From: an uncultured Odoribacter sp.
GTDB lineage: Bacteria > Bacteroidota > Bacteroidia > Bacteroidales > Marinifilaceae
Length of the DNA: 64,000 bases
Direction: 5' to 3'
Assembly: GCA_910578105.1 (NCBI GenBank)
Contig: CAJTPD010000002.1
Coordinates: 207,269 to 271,268 of the forward strand
Below are positions 18,462-26,934 of the stretch, piece by piece. The translations under genes and the position numbers were made by a program. Under the pieces are notes generated by a model. That model did not search any database and was not told the origin of the DNA. It was given only the letters and a program-made list of their open reading frames with translations. Position 1 is the first letter of the stretch. Each line of letters begins with the position of its first letter.

Positions 18462-18511
18462 GAGCGTGGATTTGCCGGAGTTTTTTACCGGTAGAATCCA
18501 CGCTCTTTTTT
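18462..18511 (+). terminator. Intrinsic terminator of the M20 dipeptidase gene
   Basis: GAGCGTGGATT pairs with AATCCACGCTC, with an inner CCGG/CCGG pair and loop, followed by TTTTTT. It starts 38 bp past the stop. The rest of the 18.5-18.69 kb gap shows no gene, only a small dyad ATCGCAA-N10-TTGCGAT at 18552-18575. Confidence 0.9.
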
Positions 18512-18688
18512 GTGCCGTTGTGTTTGTTCCATACCTGATTATCTCTTCCGCATCGCAAAGCGGATACCTTGCGATACCGGTCCCGACTGCAATATGCGGT
18601 GTGCTGGTTGTTGACGGGAACTTTTTTATCTCTTCCGGATTTTAGTAACTATCTGTGGTTTAAAACGTAATAATTTTCTGATGATACC

Positions 18689-18719
18689 TTTTAATTGTCA
18701 ATTAATAGCAGTAGATTTG
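18689..18719 (+). promoter_or_regulatory. speA promoter
   Basis: TTTT (18689-18692) and TAGATTTG (18712-18719) are 19 bp apart. The -7 box is a full match and the -33 box is partial. The leader to the speA ATG is about 37 nt. Confidence 0.5.
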
Positions 18720-18761
18720 CACGAATTTTAAAAATATTATTATCGATATCAACACACAGAA

Positions 18762-20651
18762 ATGAGAAAATGGAGTATTGATGACTCAGCGGAACTGTAC
18801 AACATCAAAGGTTGGGGGCTGAATTATTTTTCGATTAATGAAAAAGGTCATGTTGCAGTGACACCCAAGACGAATGGTCCTTCGATTGATTTAAAGGAAT
18901 TGATGGAAGAGTTGCAGGTTCGTGATGTGGAGGCTCCTGTGCTTTTACGGTTTCCGGACATTCTGGACAACCGGATTGAAAAGATTTCGAATTGTTTTGA
19001 GTCTGCAGCCCGTGAGTATGGATATACTGCCAAAAATTTCATTATCTATCCGATTAAGGTTAATCAGATGCGGCCGGTGGTTGAAGAGATTGTTAGTCAC
19101 GGCAATAAATTCAATATCGGTCTGGAGGCCGGTTCCAAGCCTGAATTGCATGCGGTTTTGTCGATAGATATTGATGATGATGCCATGATTATTTGTAATG
19201 GCTATAAGGATGAAAGTTATATAGAACTGGCTTTGCTGGCCCAAAAAATGGGGAAACGGATATATCTGGTGGTCGAGAAATTGGTGGAATTGAAAACCAT
19301 AGCCCGTTTGTCCAAAAAGATGGGCATCCGACCCAATATCGGTATCCGCATCAAATTAGCCAGTTCCGGTAGCGGAAAATGGGAAGAATCGGGAGGAGAT
19401 GTCAGTAAATTCGGGGTTAATTCCAGTGAATTGCTGGATGCTTTGGAAATACTTGAAAAAAACAAACTGGCAGATTGCCTGCAATTAATTCATTTTCATA
19501 TTGGTAGTCAGGTCACCAATATCCGTCGTATAAAAACAGCTCTGAAAGAGGCTTCCCAATTTTATGTTGAATTGAAGCGGATGGGATACAATATTAATTT
19601 TGTAGATATCGGAGGGGGATTGGGCGTAGATTATGACGGGACACGTTCTGCCACTTCCAACAGCATGAATTATTCTATTCAGGAGTACGTAAATGATGCG
19701 GTTTCAGCCATTGTGGATGCCTGTGAAAAGAATGGATTGCCTCAGCCTAACATTATCACGGAATCCGGCCGGTCTTTGACTGCACATCATTCTGTGCTGG
19801 TGTTTGAGGCATTGGCGAGCACCAGCTTGCCTGCTTTTGACGAGAACGAGGAATTGGCAGAGGATGCCCATGAATTGGTGAAAGAGTTGTATGATTTGTG
19901 GGAAAATCTGAATCAGCCGCGTTTGTTGGAAACCTGGCACGATGCTGTGCAATGCCGTGAAGATGCGTTGAATCTGTTTAATTTGGGACTGATTGATTTG
20001 CGGACCCGGGCACAGGTTGAACGGTTGTTCTGGTCCGTGGCGCGGGAGGTATATGAGATGGCTGAAGCAACCAAACATGCTCCGGATGAATTGAAAAAGA
20101 TTGCCAAGATGCTTCCGGATAAATATTTTTGTAATTTTTCTTTATTCCAGTCTTTGCCGGATTCCTGGGCGATTGACCAGATTTTTCCGATTATACCGAT
20201 TGCCCGCCTGAATGAGCAACCGACAAAATCGGCAACTATTCAGGACATAACTTGTGATTCGGATGGAAAAATCAACAATTTTATATCTACCCGTAATTTC
20301 TCATATCATTTGCCTGTGCATGAATTGAACCACAAGGAACCTTATTATTTTGGTGTATTCCTGGTGGGAGCTTATCAGGAAATTCTGGGCGATTTACATA
20401 ATTTGTTCGGGGATACCAATGCCGTTCATATTAAGGTGAAGGGGAATGAATATGTAATAGATAAAATCATAGAAGGTGAAACGGTGGCAGATGTTCTTGA
20501 ATATGTGCAATTTACTCCTAAGCGGATGGCCCGTACCGTGGAGGTTTGGGTGACTACCTCTGTGAAGAAAGGAATTATTTCACCGGAAGAAGGGCGGGAA
20601 TTTTTATCCAATTACCGTTCCGGCTTGTACGGATATACTTATCTGGAATAA
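18762..20651 (+). CDS. speA: Biosynthetic arginine decarboxylase
   Basis: 629 residues, the usual SpeA length. It decarboxylates arginine to agmatine with pyridoxal phosphate. The alanine-racemase-like barrel contains IIYPIKVNQ, whose Lys should hold PLP, and LIHFHIGSQ, FVDIGGGLGVDYDG and ITESGRSLTAHH, the phosphate- and substrate-binding blocks. The C-terminal beta domain follows a long helical insertion. It forms the first half of an agmatine route to putrescine with speB 1.1 kb downstream; a terminator and a DUF3078 gene lie between. Confidence 0.97.
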   Translation: MRKWSIDDSAELYNIKGWGLNYFSINEKGHVAVTPKTNGPSIDLKELMEELQVRDVEAPVLLRFPDILDNRIEKISNCFESAAREYGYTAKNFIIYPIKVNQMRPVVEEIVSHGNKFNIGLEAGSKPELHAVLSIDIDDDAMIICNGYKDESYIELALLAQKMGKRIYLVVEKLVELKTIARLSKKMGIRPNIGIRIKLASSGSGKWEESGGDVSKFGVNSSELLDALEILEKNKLADCLQLIHFHIGSQVTNIRRIKTALKEASQFYVELKRMGYNINFVDIGGGLGVDYDGTRSATSNSMNYSIQEYVNDAVSAIVDACEKNGLPQPNIITESGRSLTAHHSVLVFEALASTSLPAFDENEELAEDAHELVKELYDLWENLNQPRLLETWHDAVQCREDALNLFNLGLIDLRTRAQVERLFWSVAREVYEMAEATKHAPDELKKIAKMLPDKYFCNFSLFQSLPDSWAIDQIFPIIPIARLNEQPTKSATIQDITCDSDGKINNFISTRNFSYHLPVHELNHKEPYYFGVFLVGAYQEILGDLHNLFGDTNAVHIKVKGNEYVIDKIIEGETVADVLEYVQFTPKRMARTVEVWVTTSVKKGIISPEEGREFLSNYRSGLYGYTYLE

Positions 20652-20679
20652 AAATAGGAAATGGGCGTTTCGCAGATGC

Positions 20680-20712
20680 ACAAAGGGAAATTTTGACATA
20701 CCCTTTGTTTTT
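20680..20712 (+). terminator. Intrinsic terminator of speA
   Basis: ACAAAGGG (20680-20687) pairs with CCCTTTGT (20701-20708), followed by a TTTT run before G20713, 29 bp past the speA stop. Confidence 0.75.
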
Positions 20713-20752
20713 GCAAACTTATTGATGGATAGTTTGTTTTTGGCATGCTGAA

Positions 20753-20783
20753 TTGTGAATTTATGTTTAAAACATTAATTTTG
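20753..20783 (+). promoter_or_regulatory. Promoter of the DUF3078 gene
   Basis: TTG (20753-20755) and TAATTTTG (20776-20783) are 20 bp apart, matching the Bacteroidota promoter pattern, 25 nt upstream of the ATG. Confidence 0.55.
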
Positions 20784-20808
20784 TGCCAAAATAGAAATAA
20801 AGAGGTTT

Positions 20809-21687
20809 ATGAAACGTTTAATTTTTATCGGTGTGTGTTTTATAATGCTGCCAAGGATAGTCTGTGCAGCAAATCATGTAAGTAAAGATTCAAGTTGGAT
20901 GTACGGAGGAAACGGAGGATTGAATCTGAATCAGGTTAGTTTGAGTAATTGGGCTGCCGGGGGTGAAAATGCCATAGGATTTGATGTGTTGTTGAATTAT
21001 AGTGCCGATTATAAAAAGAACAAGCATTTGTGGCAAAACCGGTTTGAAATGGCTTATGGTTTGAATCGGACAGAGGCTGACGGCACCAAGAAGACGAATG
21101 ATAAATTGTATTATTCTTCCACGTATGGATATGAAATGAGGAAAAATTTGTATTTGAGTGCCTTGTTGAATTATAATACGCAGTTTGCCAAGGGGTATGA
21201 TTACAAAACTGATCCCAGGACATATATTTCCCGTTTTATGTCTCCGGGTTATCTGACGGCGGGTCTTGGTTTGACATGGAATCCTAAGGCGTGGATAACG
21301 GCTACTTTGTCTGCTATTTCCTGGAGAGGAACATTTGTGGGTAGTAAGATTTTATCGGACGAAGGAGCTTTCGGTGTGGAACCGGGAAAACGTCTTTTTT
21401 CTGAGATGGGTGGTAACCTGAAAGTGGAAATGAATTACGAATTTCTGAAAAACATGACGATTTTTTCGCGTGTAGACCTGTTTTCCAATTATCTGGAAGA
21501 GGCGCAAAATGTAGATGTCAGATGGGATGTACAGTTGAATATGAAAGTTAATAAATGGTTTTCAGCTAATGTTACCACCAATATGATTTACGATAACGAT
21601 ACCAAAATCGTACAAAAAGACGGTAGCAAAGGGCCGCGCCTGCAATTTAAGGAGAGTTTGGGAATAGGGTTTCAGATAAATTTCTGA
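20809..21687 (+). CDS. DUF3078 outer-membrane-type protein
   Basis: 292 residues with a signal peptide (cleaved near residue 20, VCA). WMYGGNGGLNLNQVSLSNWA is the diagnostic start of DUF3078, and the rest is made of alternating amphipathic strands ending in an aromatic residue (GIGFQINF), typical of an outer-membrane beta-barrel. Function unknown. It has its own promoter and lies between speA and speB, but nothing in it points to polyamines. Confidence 0.85.
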   Translation: MKRLIFIGVCFIMLPRIVCAANHVSKDSSWMYGGNGGLNLNQVSLSNWAAGGENAIGFDVLLNYSADYKKNKHLWQNRFEMAYGLNRTEADGTKKTNDKLYYSSTYGYEMRKNLYLSALLNYNTQFAKGYDYKTDPRTYISRFMSPGYLTAGLGLTWNPKAWITATLSAISWRGTFVGSKILSDEGAFGVEPGKRLFSEMGGNLKVEMNYEFLKNMTIFSRVDLFSNYLEEAQNVDVRWDVQLNMKVNKWFSANVTTNMIYDNDTKIVQKDGSKGPRLQFKESLGIGFQINF

Positions 21688-21737
21688 CAGTTGAATAAAA
21701 ATTACGTCCGGGCAGAGTATTTCCGGTGAAATAACTA

Positions 21738-21745
21738 TAATTTTG
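21738..21745 (+). promoter_or_regulatory. -7 box for speB
   Basis: TAATTTTG matches TAnnTTTG, 38 nt before the speB ATG. No clear -33 partner. Confidence 0.4.
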
Positions 21746-21783
21746 CAGTATACATGATTTATAGAATTCTTATCAGTTGAAGT

Positions 21784-22644
21784 ATGGAAAAATTGTGTTT
21801 CGGGGATTTTGAAGAACAGTACACCGATTACGGGAAGGCTGAAATAGTTATTTTACCGGTGCCTTACGACGGAACCAGTACATGGCTGAAAGGTGCTGAT
21901 AAAGGTCCTCAGGCAATTCTGGAGGCTTCTCCCAATATGGAGTTTTATGACATAGAGACGGATACAGAAGTATTTAAGCATGGCATTGCCACATTGGAAG
22001 CCGTGGCGGAGGATGCTTCTCCGAAGGCAATGGCAGAGGCTGTGGAACAGCGTATGGATGCCATTCTGAAGGACAAAAAATTTCCTGTAATACTGGGAGG
22101 CGAACATTCTGTGAGTATCGGTGCTTTCCGGGCTATTGCCAAACATTACGACACTTTTTCCATATTGCAATTGGATGCTCATTCGGATATGCGGGATGAG
22201 TATGAAGGTTCGTCTTATAACCATGCATGTGTGATGGCACGGGGCAAAGAGATTACCCCGAGTTTTGCACAGGTGGGTATCCGCAGTTCTGCCATTGAAG
22301 AAAAGCACAATGTGGAAGCCGACCGTATATTCTATGCACATGAAATCAAAGAATCGGGCGATTCAACCTGGATGTATGAAGTGTCGCAGAAATTGCAGGA
22401 CCATGTGTATGTCACCATCGACCTGGATGTACTCGATCCGGCTTTTATGCCTTCGACAGGCACTCCGGAGCCGGACGGGCTGACTTACCGGGATATATTA
22501 AACTTATTGAAGTTAGTGAATGAACGGCACAATATTATCGGGTTGGATGTTGTGGAACTTTGTCCCAATGCCGGAAACAAGGCACCTGATTTTCTGGCTG
22601 CGAAGCTGATTTATCAGATTTTGAGTGTGCGGTTTAAAAATTGA
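21784..22644 (+). CDS. speB: Agmatinase (ureohydrolase)
   Basis: 286 residues of the arginase/agmatinase family. The binuclear Mn ligands are visible: GGEHS (~residue 103), LDAHSDMRD (~124-132) and VTIDLDVLDPAFMP (~207-220). It should hydrolyse agmatine, the SpeA product, to putrescine and urea. The close pairing with speA supports agmatinase rather than arginase or formimidoglutamase. The rhomboid gene begins 5 bp after its stop. Confidence 0.95.
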   Translation: MEKLCFGDFEEQYTDYGKAEIVILPVPYDGTSTWLKGADKGPQAILEASPNMEFYDIETDTEVFKHGIATLEAVAEDASPKAMAEAVEQRMDAILKDKKFPVILGGEHSVSIGAFRAIAKHYDTFSILQLDAHSDMRDEYEGSSYNHACVMARGKEITPSFAQVGIRSSAIEEKHNVEADRIFYAHEIKESGDSTWMYEVSQKLQDHVYVTIDLDVLDPAFMPSTGTPEPDGLTYRDILNLLKLVNERHNIIGLDVVELCPNAGNKAPDFLAAKLIYQILSVRFKN

Positions 22645-22649
22645 CAGTT

Positions 22650-23249
22650 ATGTTTGCTTATGTTATTATTGCAGTTACGGTAGCTGTTTCCATTGCTTGT
22701 TTCAATAACCGGCCGTTGTTTGATAGATTGTCGTTGAAGCCTTATCGGGTTGTGCATGCGGGCGAATGGTACAGAATGATTTCCCACGGTTTTGTGCATG
22801 CCGACTGGATGCACCTTTTTGTAAATATGTTTACTTTCTGGTCGTTCGGTCAATACATCGAGCAGGCTTTCCGGTATATGGGTTTCGGGTCATGGGCTTT
22901 TATTGTACTTTATATAGGGGGGATGGTGATTGCTTCTGCGGGTGATGTGATTCGGTACCGGAATGCGTCGTGGTATACGTCCATCGGAGCTTCGGGAGCT
23001 GTTTCGGCTGTGCTTTTTTCGGCGATTTTCCTGAATCCTTGGGATAAAATACTACTTTTTGCAGTGGTTCCGGTGCCGGGTATTTTGTTTGGTGTATTTT
23101 ATTTGGCTTATTGCCAGTATATGGCCCGCCGGGGAGGAGATAATATCAATCACAACGCTCACTTTTACGGAGCGGTTTACGGTTTTATTTACCCGATTTT
23201 GTTGGAGCCGCATTTGTTCCGTGTGTTTTTAGGTTATTTCGGATTGTAG
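22650..23249 (+). CDS. Rhomboid-family intramembrane serine protease
   Basis: 199 residues from the ATG at 22650; the TTG three codons earlier would overlap the speB stop and is unlikely. Six hydrophobic helices are predicted. The catalytic pair is intact: Ser in IGASGAVSA and His in NHNAHFYGAVYG. FVHADWMHLFVNMFTFWSFG is the N-terminal H-x-x-x-N rhomboid signature. It cleaves membrane helices; substrates are unknown. It is probably co-transcribed with speB. Confidence 0.93.
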   Translation: MFAYVIIAVTVAVSIACFNNRPLFDRLSLKPYRVVHAGEWYRMISHGFVHADWMHLFVNMFTFWSFGQYIEQAFRYMGFGSWAFIVLYIGGMVIASAGDVIRYRNASWYTSIGASGAVSAVLFSAIFLNPWDKILLFAVVPVPGILFGVFYLAYCQYMARRGGDNINHNAHFYGAVYGFIYPILLEPHLFRVFLGYFGL

Positions 23250-23359
23250 TTTGTTTATATCTGTGGCACCTAACTGTCTGGTGTCTGATGCGGTGGCAGG
23301 CATGTGTGGGGCATAGTCTTCCCTGTGTTCTCCTTTTGTAATAATAACGGTTGATGCTT

Positions 23360-24658
23360 TTATAGCTTGACAAGCCTGCTTAGCCGTCTGATGTCTTCCA
23401 GGGTTTCTTCTTTGTTGAGGTGACAAAGCATGCGGTTACGCATAATCCATTCGCCGTTGACCATGGACGAACGGACATTTTTACTGTTCATGGCATAGAC
23501 GATGGCGGAATATTCATCAAAAACCGGTTGCATGTTGGTAGAATCGGCATGCACCAGAATCAGGTCGGCACTTTTTCCGACTTCTAAAGAGCCGGTAAGG
23601 TGACTTAACCCCAAGGCTTTGGCTCCGTTTATGGTGGCCATTTGCAGGGCCTGGCGGGCGTTGACGGCTTCCGGGTCGTAATGGATGATTTTTGGCAGGA
23701 GGGCAGCAAACCGCATCTCTTCGACCATGTCCAGTGTGTTGTTGCTGGCAGCACCGTCGGTGCCGAGGCTGACAGTGACGCCGGCTTTAAGTAAAGATTC
23801 GGTGTCGGCAATGCCGCTGGCTAATTTGAGATTGCTTTTCGGACAATGGGCAATGGAAACGCAGGTATCTGCCATCAGTTCCGTTTCGTGTGCATCGAGC
23901 CATACACAATGGGCGGCGATGACATTCCGGTCAAGCAGACCGATAAAATGAAGGTATTCGGCTGGCCTCATACCGGTTTTGGCAAGTAGTTCTTCTGTTT
24001 CCTGGCGGGTTTCGGACAAATGGATTTGCAGTAACGTATTGAATTTATCTGCCAGTTGCTTTGCGCGTTGCAGGGTTGTTTCAGAGCAGGTATAAGGCGA
24101 ATGAGCGCAGACAGATGGATGGATAAGCGGGTCTCCCTGCCATTTTCGGATAAGTTTTTCGCAGAGGTCTGCTCCTTCGTCGACGTTCCGGAAACTGGCT
24201 GTCGGGAAGTCAATAAGCGATTCTCCTACCACTCCGCGGATACCTGCTTTCCGGGCCTCTTCGGCAATGACATCTTCAAAAAAATACATGTCGTTGAAGC
24301 AGGTAGTGCCGGATTTAATCATTTCGATAAAAGCTAACCGGCATGCTGTACGGACGTTTTCCGGATTGACCAGCCGGGCTTCTGCCGGAAAGATATGTTC
24401 GTTGAGCCATTGTTGCAAAGGCAAGTCATCGGCATATCCCCGGAGCATGGTCATCGGCACATGTGTGTGGGTGTTGATAAAACCGGGAAGCACAAACATG
24501 CCTTCTGCATCGGTATATTCCGCATCGGAATCGTTAAGACACTCGTTGCCGATGTACCGGATTTTGCCGTTTTCTATCAAAATAGTGCCTTGGGGGATGA
24601 CATCCGATTCCGGATTCATCGTAATGATGTGGGCGTTGTGAATGATTTTTCGCTTCAT
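23360..24658 (-). CDS. MTA/SAH deaminase-type amidohydrolase
   Basis: 432 residues of the amidohydrolase superfamily. Metal-ligand motifs appear in order: NTHTHVPMTMLRG (~residues 61-73), CAHSPYTCS, HLSETRQE, AAHCVWLD and SLGTDGAASNN. The LRGYADDLPLQQWLNEHIFP segment is typical of 5-methylthioadenosine/S-adenosylhomocysteine deaminases (MtaD) and the related SsnA/AtzA group. Exact substrate is inferred. It is convergent with the rhomboid gene. Confidence 0.9.
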   Translation of the reverse strand: MKRKIIHNAHIITMNPESDVIPQGTILIENGKIRYIGNECLNDSDAEYTDAEGMFVLPGFINTHTHVPMTMLRGYADDLPLQQWLNEHIFPAEARLVNPENVRTACRLAFIEMIKSGTTCFNDMYFFEDVIAEEARKAGIRGVVGESLIDFPTASFRNVDEGADLCEKLIRKWQGDPLIHPSVCAHSPYTCSETTLQRAKQLADKFNTLLQIHLSETRQETEELLAKTGMRPAEYLHFIGLLDRNVIAAHCVWLDAHETELMADTCVSIAHCPKSNLKLASGIADTESLLKAGVTVSLGTDGAASNNTLDMVEEMRFAALLPKIIHYDPEAVNARQALQMATINGAKALGLSHLTGSLEVGKSADLILVHADSTNMQPVFDEYSAIVYAMNSKNVRSSMVNGEWIMRNRMLCHLNKEETLEDIRRLSRLVKL

Positions 24659-24715
24659 ACCTTTTGTAGAATTCCAATATTGATAATGCCGTGGAAATAC
24701 TTGCTTACTCTAAAG

Positions 24716-24749
24716 AAAGAGTATACAACAAATAAGAAGTATACTCTTT
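24716..24749 (-). terminator. Terminator hairpin after the LRR lipoprotein gene
   Basis: AAAGAGTATAC and GTATACTCTTT form an 11-bp perfect hairpin with a 12-nt loop, 66 bp past the LRR gene stop. The minus-strand exit reads CTTTCTTTAG; on the plus strand TTTTT follows, so it may work both ways. Confidence 0.7.
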
Positions 24750-24814
24750 TTAGCATGCAAATATTTGAACTATCCCGACTCTTGTGGTGCATCTCGCGTT
24801 TTATCGCTGTGTCA

Positions 24815-26101
24815 TCAGTTAATCACCCAGTTAATTCTTTCAAAGTCCGAAGCAAAATAATTGATCCATGGGGAATACGTATACAAATGTCCCGGACTTA
24901 TCTCAGTTCTTGAGGGTAATGCTAAAGGAAGAGAAGACATATTTAGTGAATCTTCTTCAAAAGGTGTTCGTTCTATTCTTAATTCATGTAAGCCTTTTAA
25001 ACCGGAATCCATTCCGATTAGGTTTGTTAGTTTAGAATGAGTAGCATTAAAACTGTACATTACTAAATTTGATATATTCAATTGTGTGATTTCCGACCTG
25101 GAAATATTAAGTTCCATAAGCATCAGATTATGGGATAAATCTAAAGATTCAAAGGGGGTATAAGCTACATTCAAATCCCATAGCATTGGATAAATAGCAA
25201 AACTTGTGTCATCGAGAGGATGATTATTGATTGTTTTTAACGGAAGATGTTCAAGATAAACATACATCAGTGATTCACTTTTTCCTATATTAAGGTCTGT
25301 GATCGGATTGAATGAAGCATTCAGAGTCATCAAATCCGGACAGTTAGACAAATCCAGTGATGTCAACTGATTATTCTCAATTTCTAAAGTGAAAAGATAT
25401 TTATGATCCGGAATGTAGAGTTCTTTTAAGAAATTATTTCCTAATCTCAAAGTGGACATCTCCAGATTCTTAGAGATGTCAAGTGCTGTTAATTGATTAT
25501 TTTCTGCGTATAACATTGCTACAGGCAATCCTTCTATATTAATAAAAGAGAATTCATTATTAGAAATGTCAAGTGTAGTCAATTCTTTACAACCAGTCAG
25601 ACCAATCGCATCTAAATGATTATTTTGGCAAAAAAGGTCTATTAAGTTTGTATTTCCAGAAACATTCAACATAATAAGTCCGTTATTATCTATATCTAAC
25701 TCCCGAATGGCTTCCTTGCTGCCCACTATAGTTATCGAATGGGACGGAAAACCGTTAGTGAATATGTGGTTACAATCTTTGTTAATTTCTGTAATTGGAG
25801 CCGGGTGTTCTTCACCATCCACAAAAACTTTCATGGTTTCAGTTGTATGGCATTGGAAAGCTATCGTATCCTGAATGGTTACCATTATAACCGCATTCGA
25901 ATTTTCTGCCCGCGTTTGGGGAATGCGGCTGAGGGCTTGTTCGATTAGTTCGGCTTTTGAATACTTTTGTTGTTTCTCGGGTTCATAGTTTGCAAACTCG
26001 TCTTGGCTGCATGAAGCTACTCCAATCAACAGGGTTACGCATGCCAACAGCATAAAATACATAGATTTCATACTGTTTAAATAGTTAGTAATACTTTTCA
26101 T
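24815..26101 (-). CDS. Leucine-rich-repeat lipoprotein
   Basis: 428 residues. A signal peptide ends in a lipobox (GVASC); translation may start at the annotated Met or at the Met 10 codons later. Residues ~130-400 are irregular leucine-rich repeats of about 21 residues (pattern L-x-x-L-x-x-x-x-N-x-L-x-x-L-D-I-S), resembling internalin-J-type LRR surface proteins. It is probably an exposed lipoprotein that binds a protein or glycan. Composition is AT-rich and it stands apart between housekeeping genes. A TACATTTG box at 26122-26129 is a likely -7 element. Confidence 0.88.
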   Translation of the reverse strand: MKSITNYLNSMKSMYFMLLACVTLLIGVASCSQDEFANYEPEKQQKYSKAELIEQALSRIPQTRAENSNAVIMVTIQDTIAFQCHTTETMKVFVDGEEHPAPITEINKDCNHIFTNGFPSHSITIVGSKEAIRELDIDNNGLIMLNVSGNTNLIDLFCQNNHLDAIGLTGCKELTTLDISNNEFSFINIEGLPVAMLYAENNQLTALDISKNLEMSTLRLGNNFLKELYIPDHKYLFTLEIENNQLTSLDLSNCPDLMTLNASFNPITDLNIGKSESLMYVYLEHLPLKTINNHPLDDTSFAIYPMLWDLNVAYTPFESLDLSHNLMLMELNISRSEITQLNISNLVMYSFNATHSKLTNLIGMDSGLKGLHELRIERTPFEEDSLNMSSLPLALPSRTEISPGHLYTYSPWINYFASDFERINWVIN

Positions 26102-26121
26102 AATAGTAAGTTTATATTTCT

Positions 26122-26129
26122 CAAATGTA
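26122..26129 (-). promoter_or_regulatory. -7 box for the LRR lipoprotein gene
   Basis: TACATTTG on the minus strand, 20 nt upstream of the first start codon. No convincing -33 box. Confidence 0.4.
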
Positions 26130-26197
26130 ATTATTGTTTATTAAAGTTAAAAATTTGTTTTATAGAAACGTGTCTTACTACCTTTCAATAAGACGAA

Positions 26198-26929
26198 TTA
26201 ATCGTTTTGTGCCGAACATGCTCGGACAAACTGCTGGAAAAGGGGCAGCATGGTGCCGGAGGCGGTGAGGAGCATTTCGGGGTGCCATTGAATGCCCATG
26301 ACAAAACGATAGCCGGGCATTTCAACAGCTTCTATGACGTTATCGGGAGCGGTGGCAGTGATTTTCAGGCCCTTCCCCAGGCGGTTCAGACACTGGTGGT
26401 GGAAACTATTGACTTCAAGTCGGTTGCCAAACAGGTTATATAGAATAGAATCTTGTGCGATTTCAACCGGGTGGAAAACATCACCCCGCGGACCGGATTG
26501 GCTATGCAGCATCACCGGATGACCGATAGCACTGATGTCTTGGCAAAGGGTACCTCCCTGTACGACGTTAAGCAATTGGATGCCGCGGCAAATGGCCAGT
26601 AAGGGCTTGTCTGCTGCAAGGATAGCTTGTGTCAATAGCCATTGGGAACAGTCGAGCCTGGTGTGAAATTCTTCTAATTTCGGATGAGGGGCCTCGTGGT
26701 ATAAAATGGGGTTGATGTCAACGCCACCGGAAAGGATAACACCGTCACAGAGCCGTACATAACGGGCAAGTATTTCAGTATTCTCCACTGGAGGCAGCAG
26801 TAGAGGAATACCTCCGGTTTTGATAATGGCGTCAACATAATCCTTGTTGACAAATATTCTTTCCATACCGAGAAACTTGCCTTTGTCTACAGTCTGGAAA
26901 TTGGTGCTGATGCCAATGACGGGTTGCAT
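26198..26929 (-). CDS. Gamma-glutamyl-gamma-aminobutyrate hydrolase-like class I amidotransferase
   Basis: 243 residues, peptidase C26/PuuD-like. The nucleophile is in LLAICRGIQLLN (Cys ~114), and the His/Glu pair in MGIQWHPEML (~residue 221). LSGGVDINPILY is the usual N-terminal block. PuuD releases GABA from gamma-glutamyl-GABA in putrescine breakdown; homologues act on other gamma-glutamyl compounds. Its start is 5 bp after the lepA stop, so the two are co-transcribed. Polyamine link with speA/speB is possible but not shown. Confidence 0.9.
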   Translation of the reverse strand: MQPVIGISTNFQTVDKGKFLGMERIFVNKDYVDAIIKTGGIPLLLPPVENTEILARYVRLCDGVILSGGVDINPILYHEAPHPKLEEFHTRLDCSQWLLTQAILAADKPLLAICRGIQLLNVVQGGTLCQDISAIGHPVMLHSQSGPRGDVFHPVEIAQDSILYNLFGNRLEVNSFHHQCLNRLGKGLKITATAPDNVIEAVEMPGYRFVMGIQWHPEMLLTASGTMLPLFQQFVRACSAQND

Positions 26930-26934
26930 GGCGG

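Noticed and set aside
18552-18575. ATCGCAA-N10-TTGCGAT dyad as a regulatory site
   Set aside because: It lies between a terminator and the speA promoter with no nearby signal, so a function cannot be supported.
21853-22341. 162-residue minus-strand ORF inside speB
   Set aside because: Antisense shadow of the agmatinase gene.
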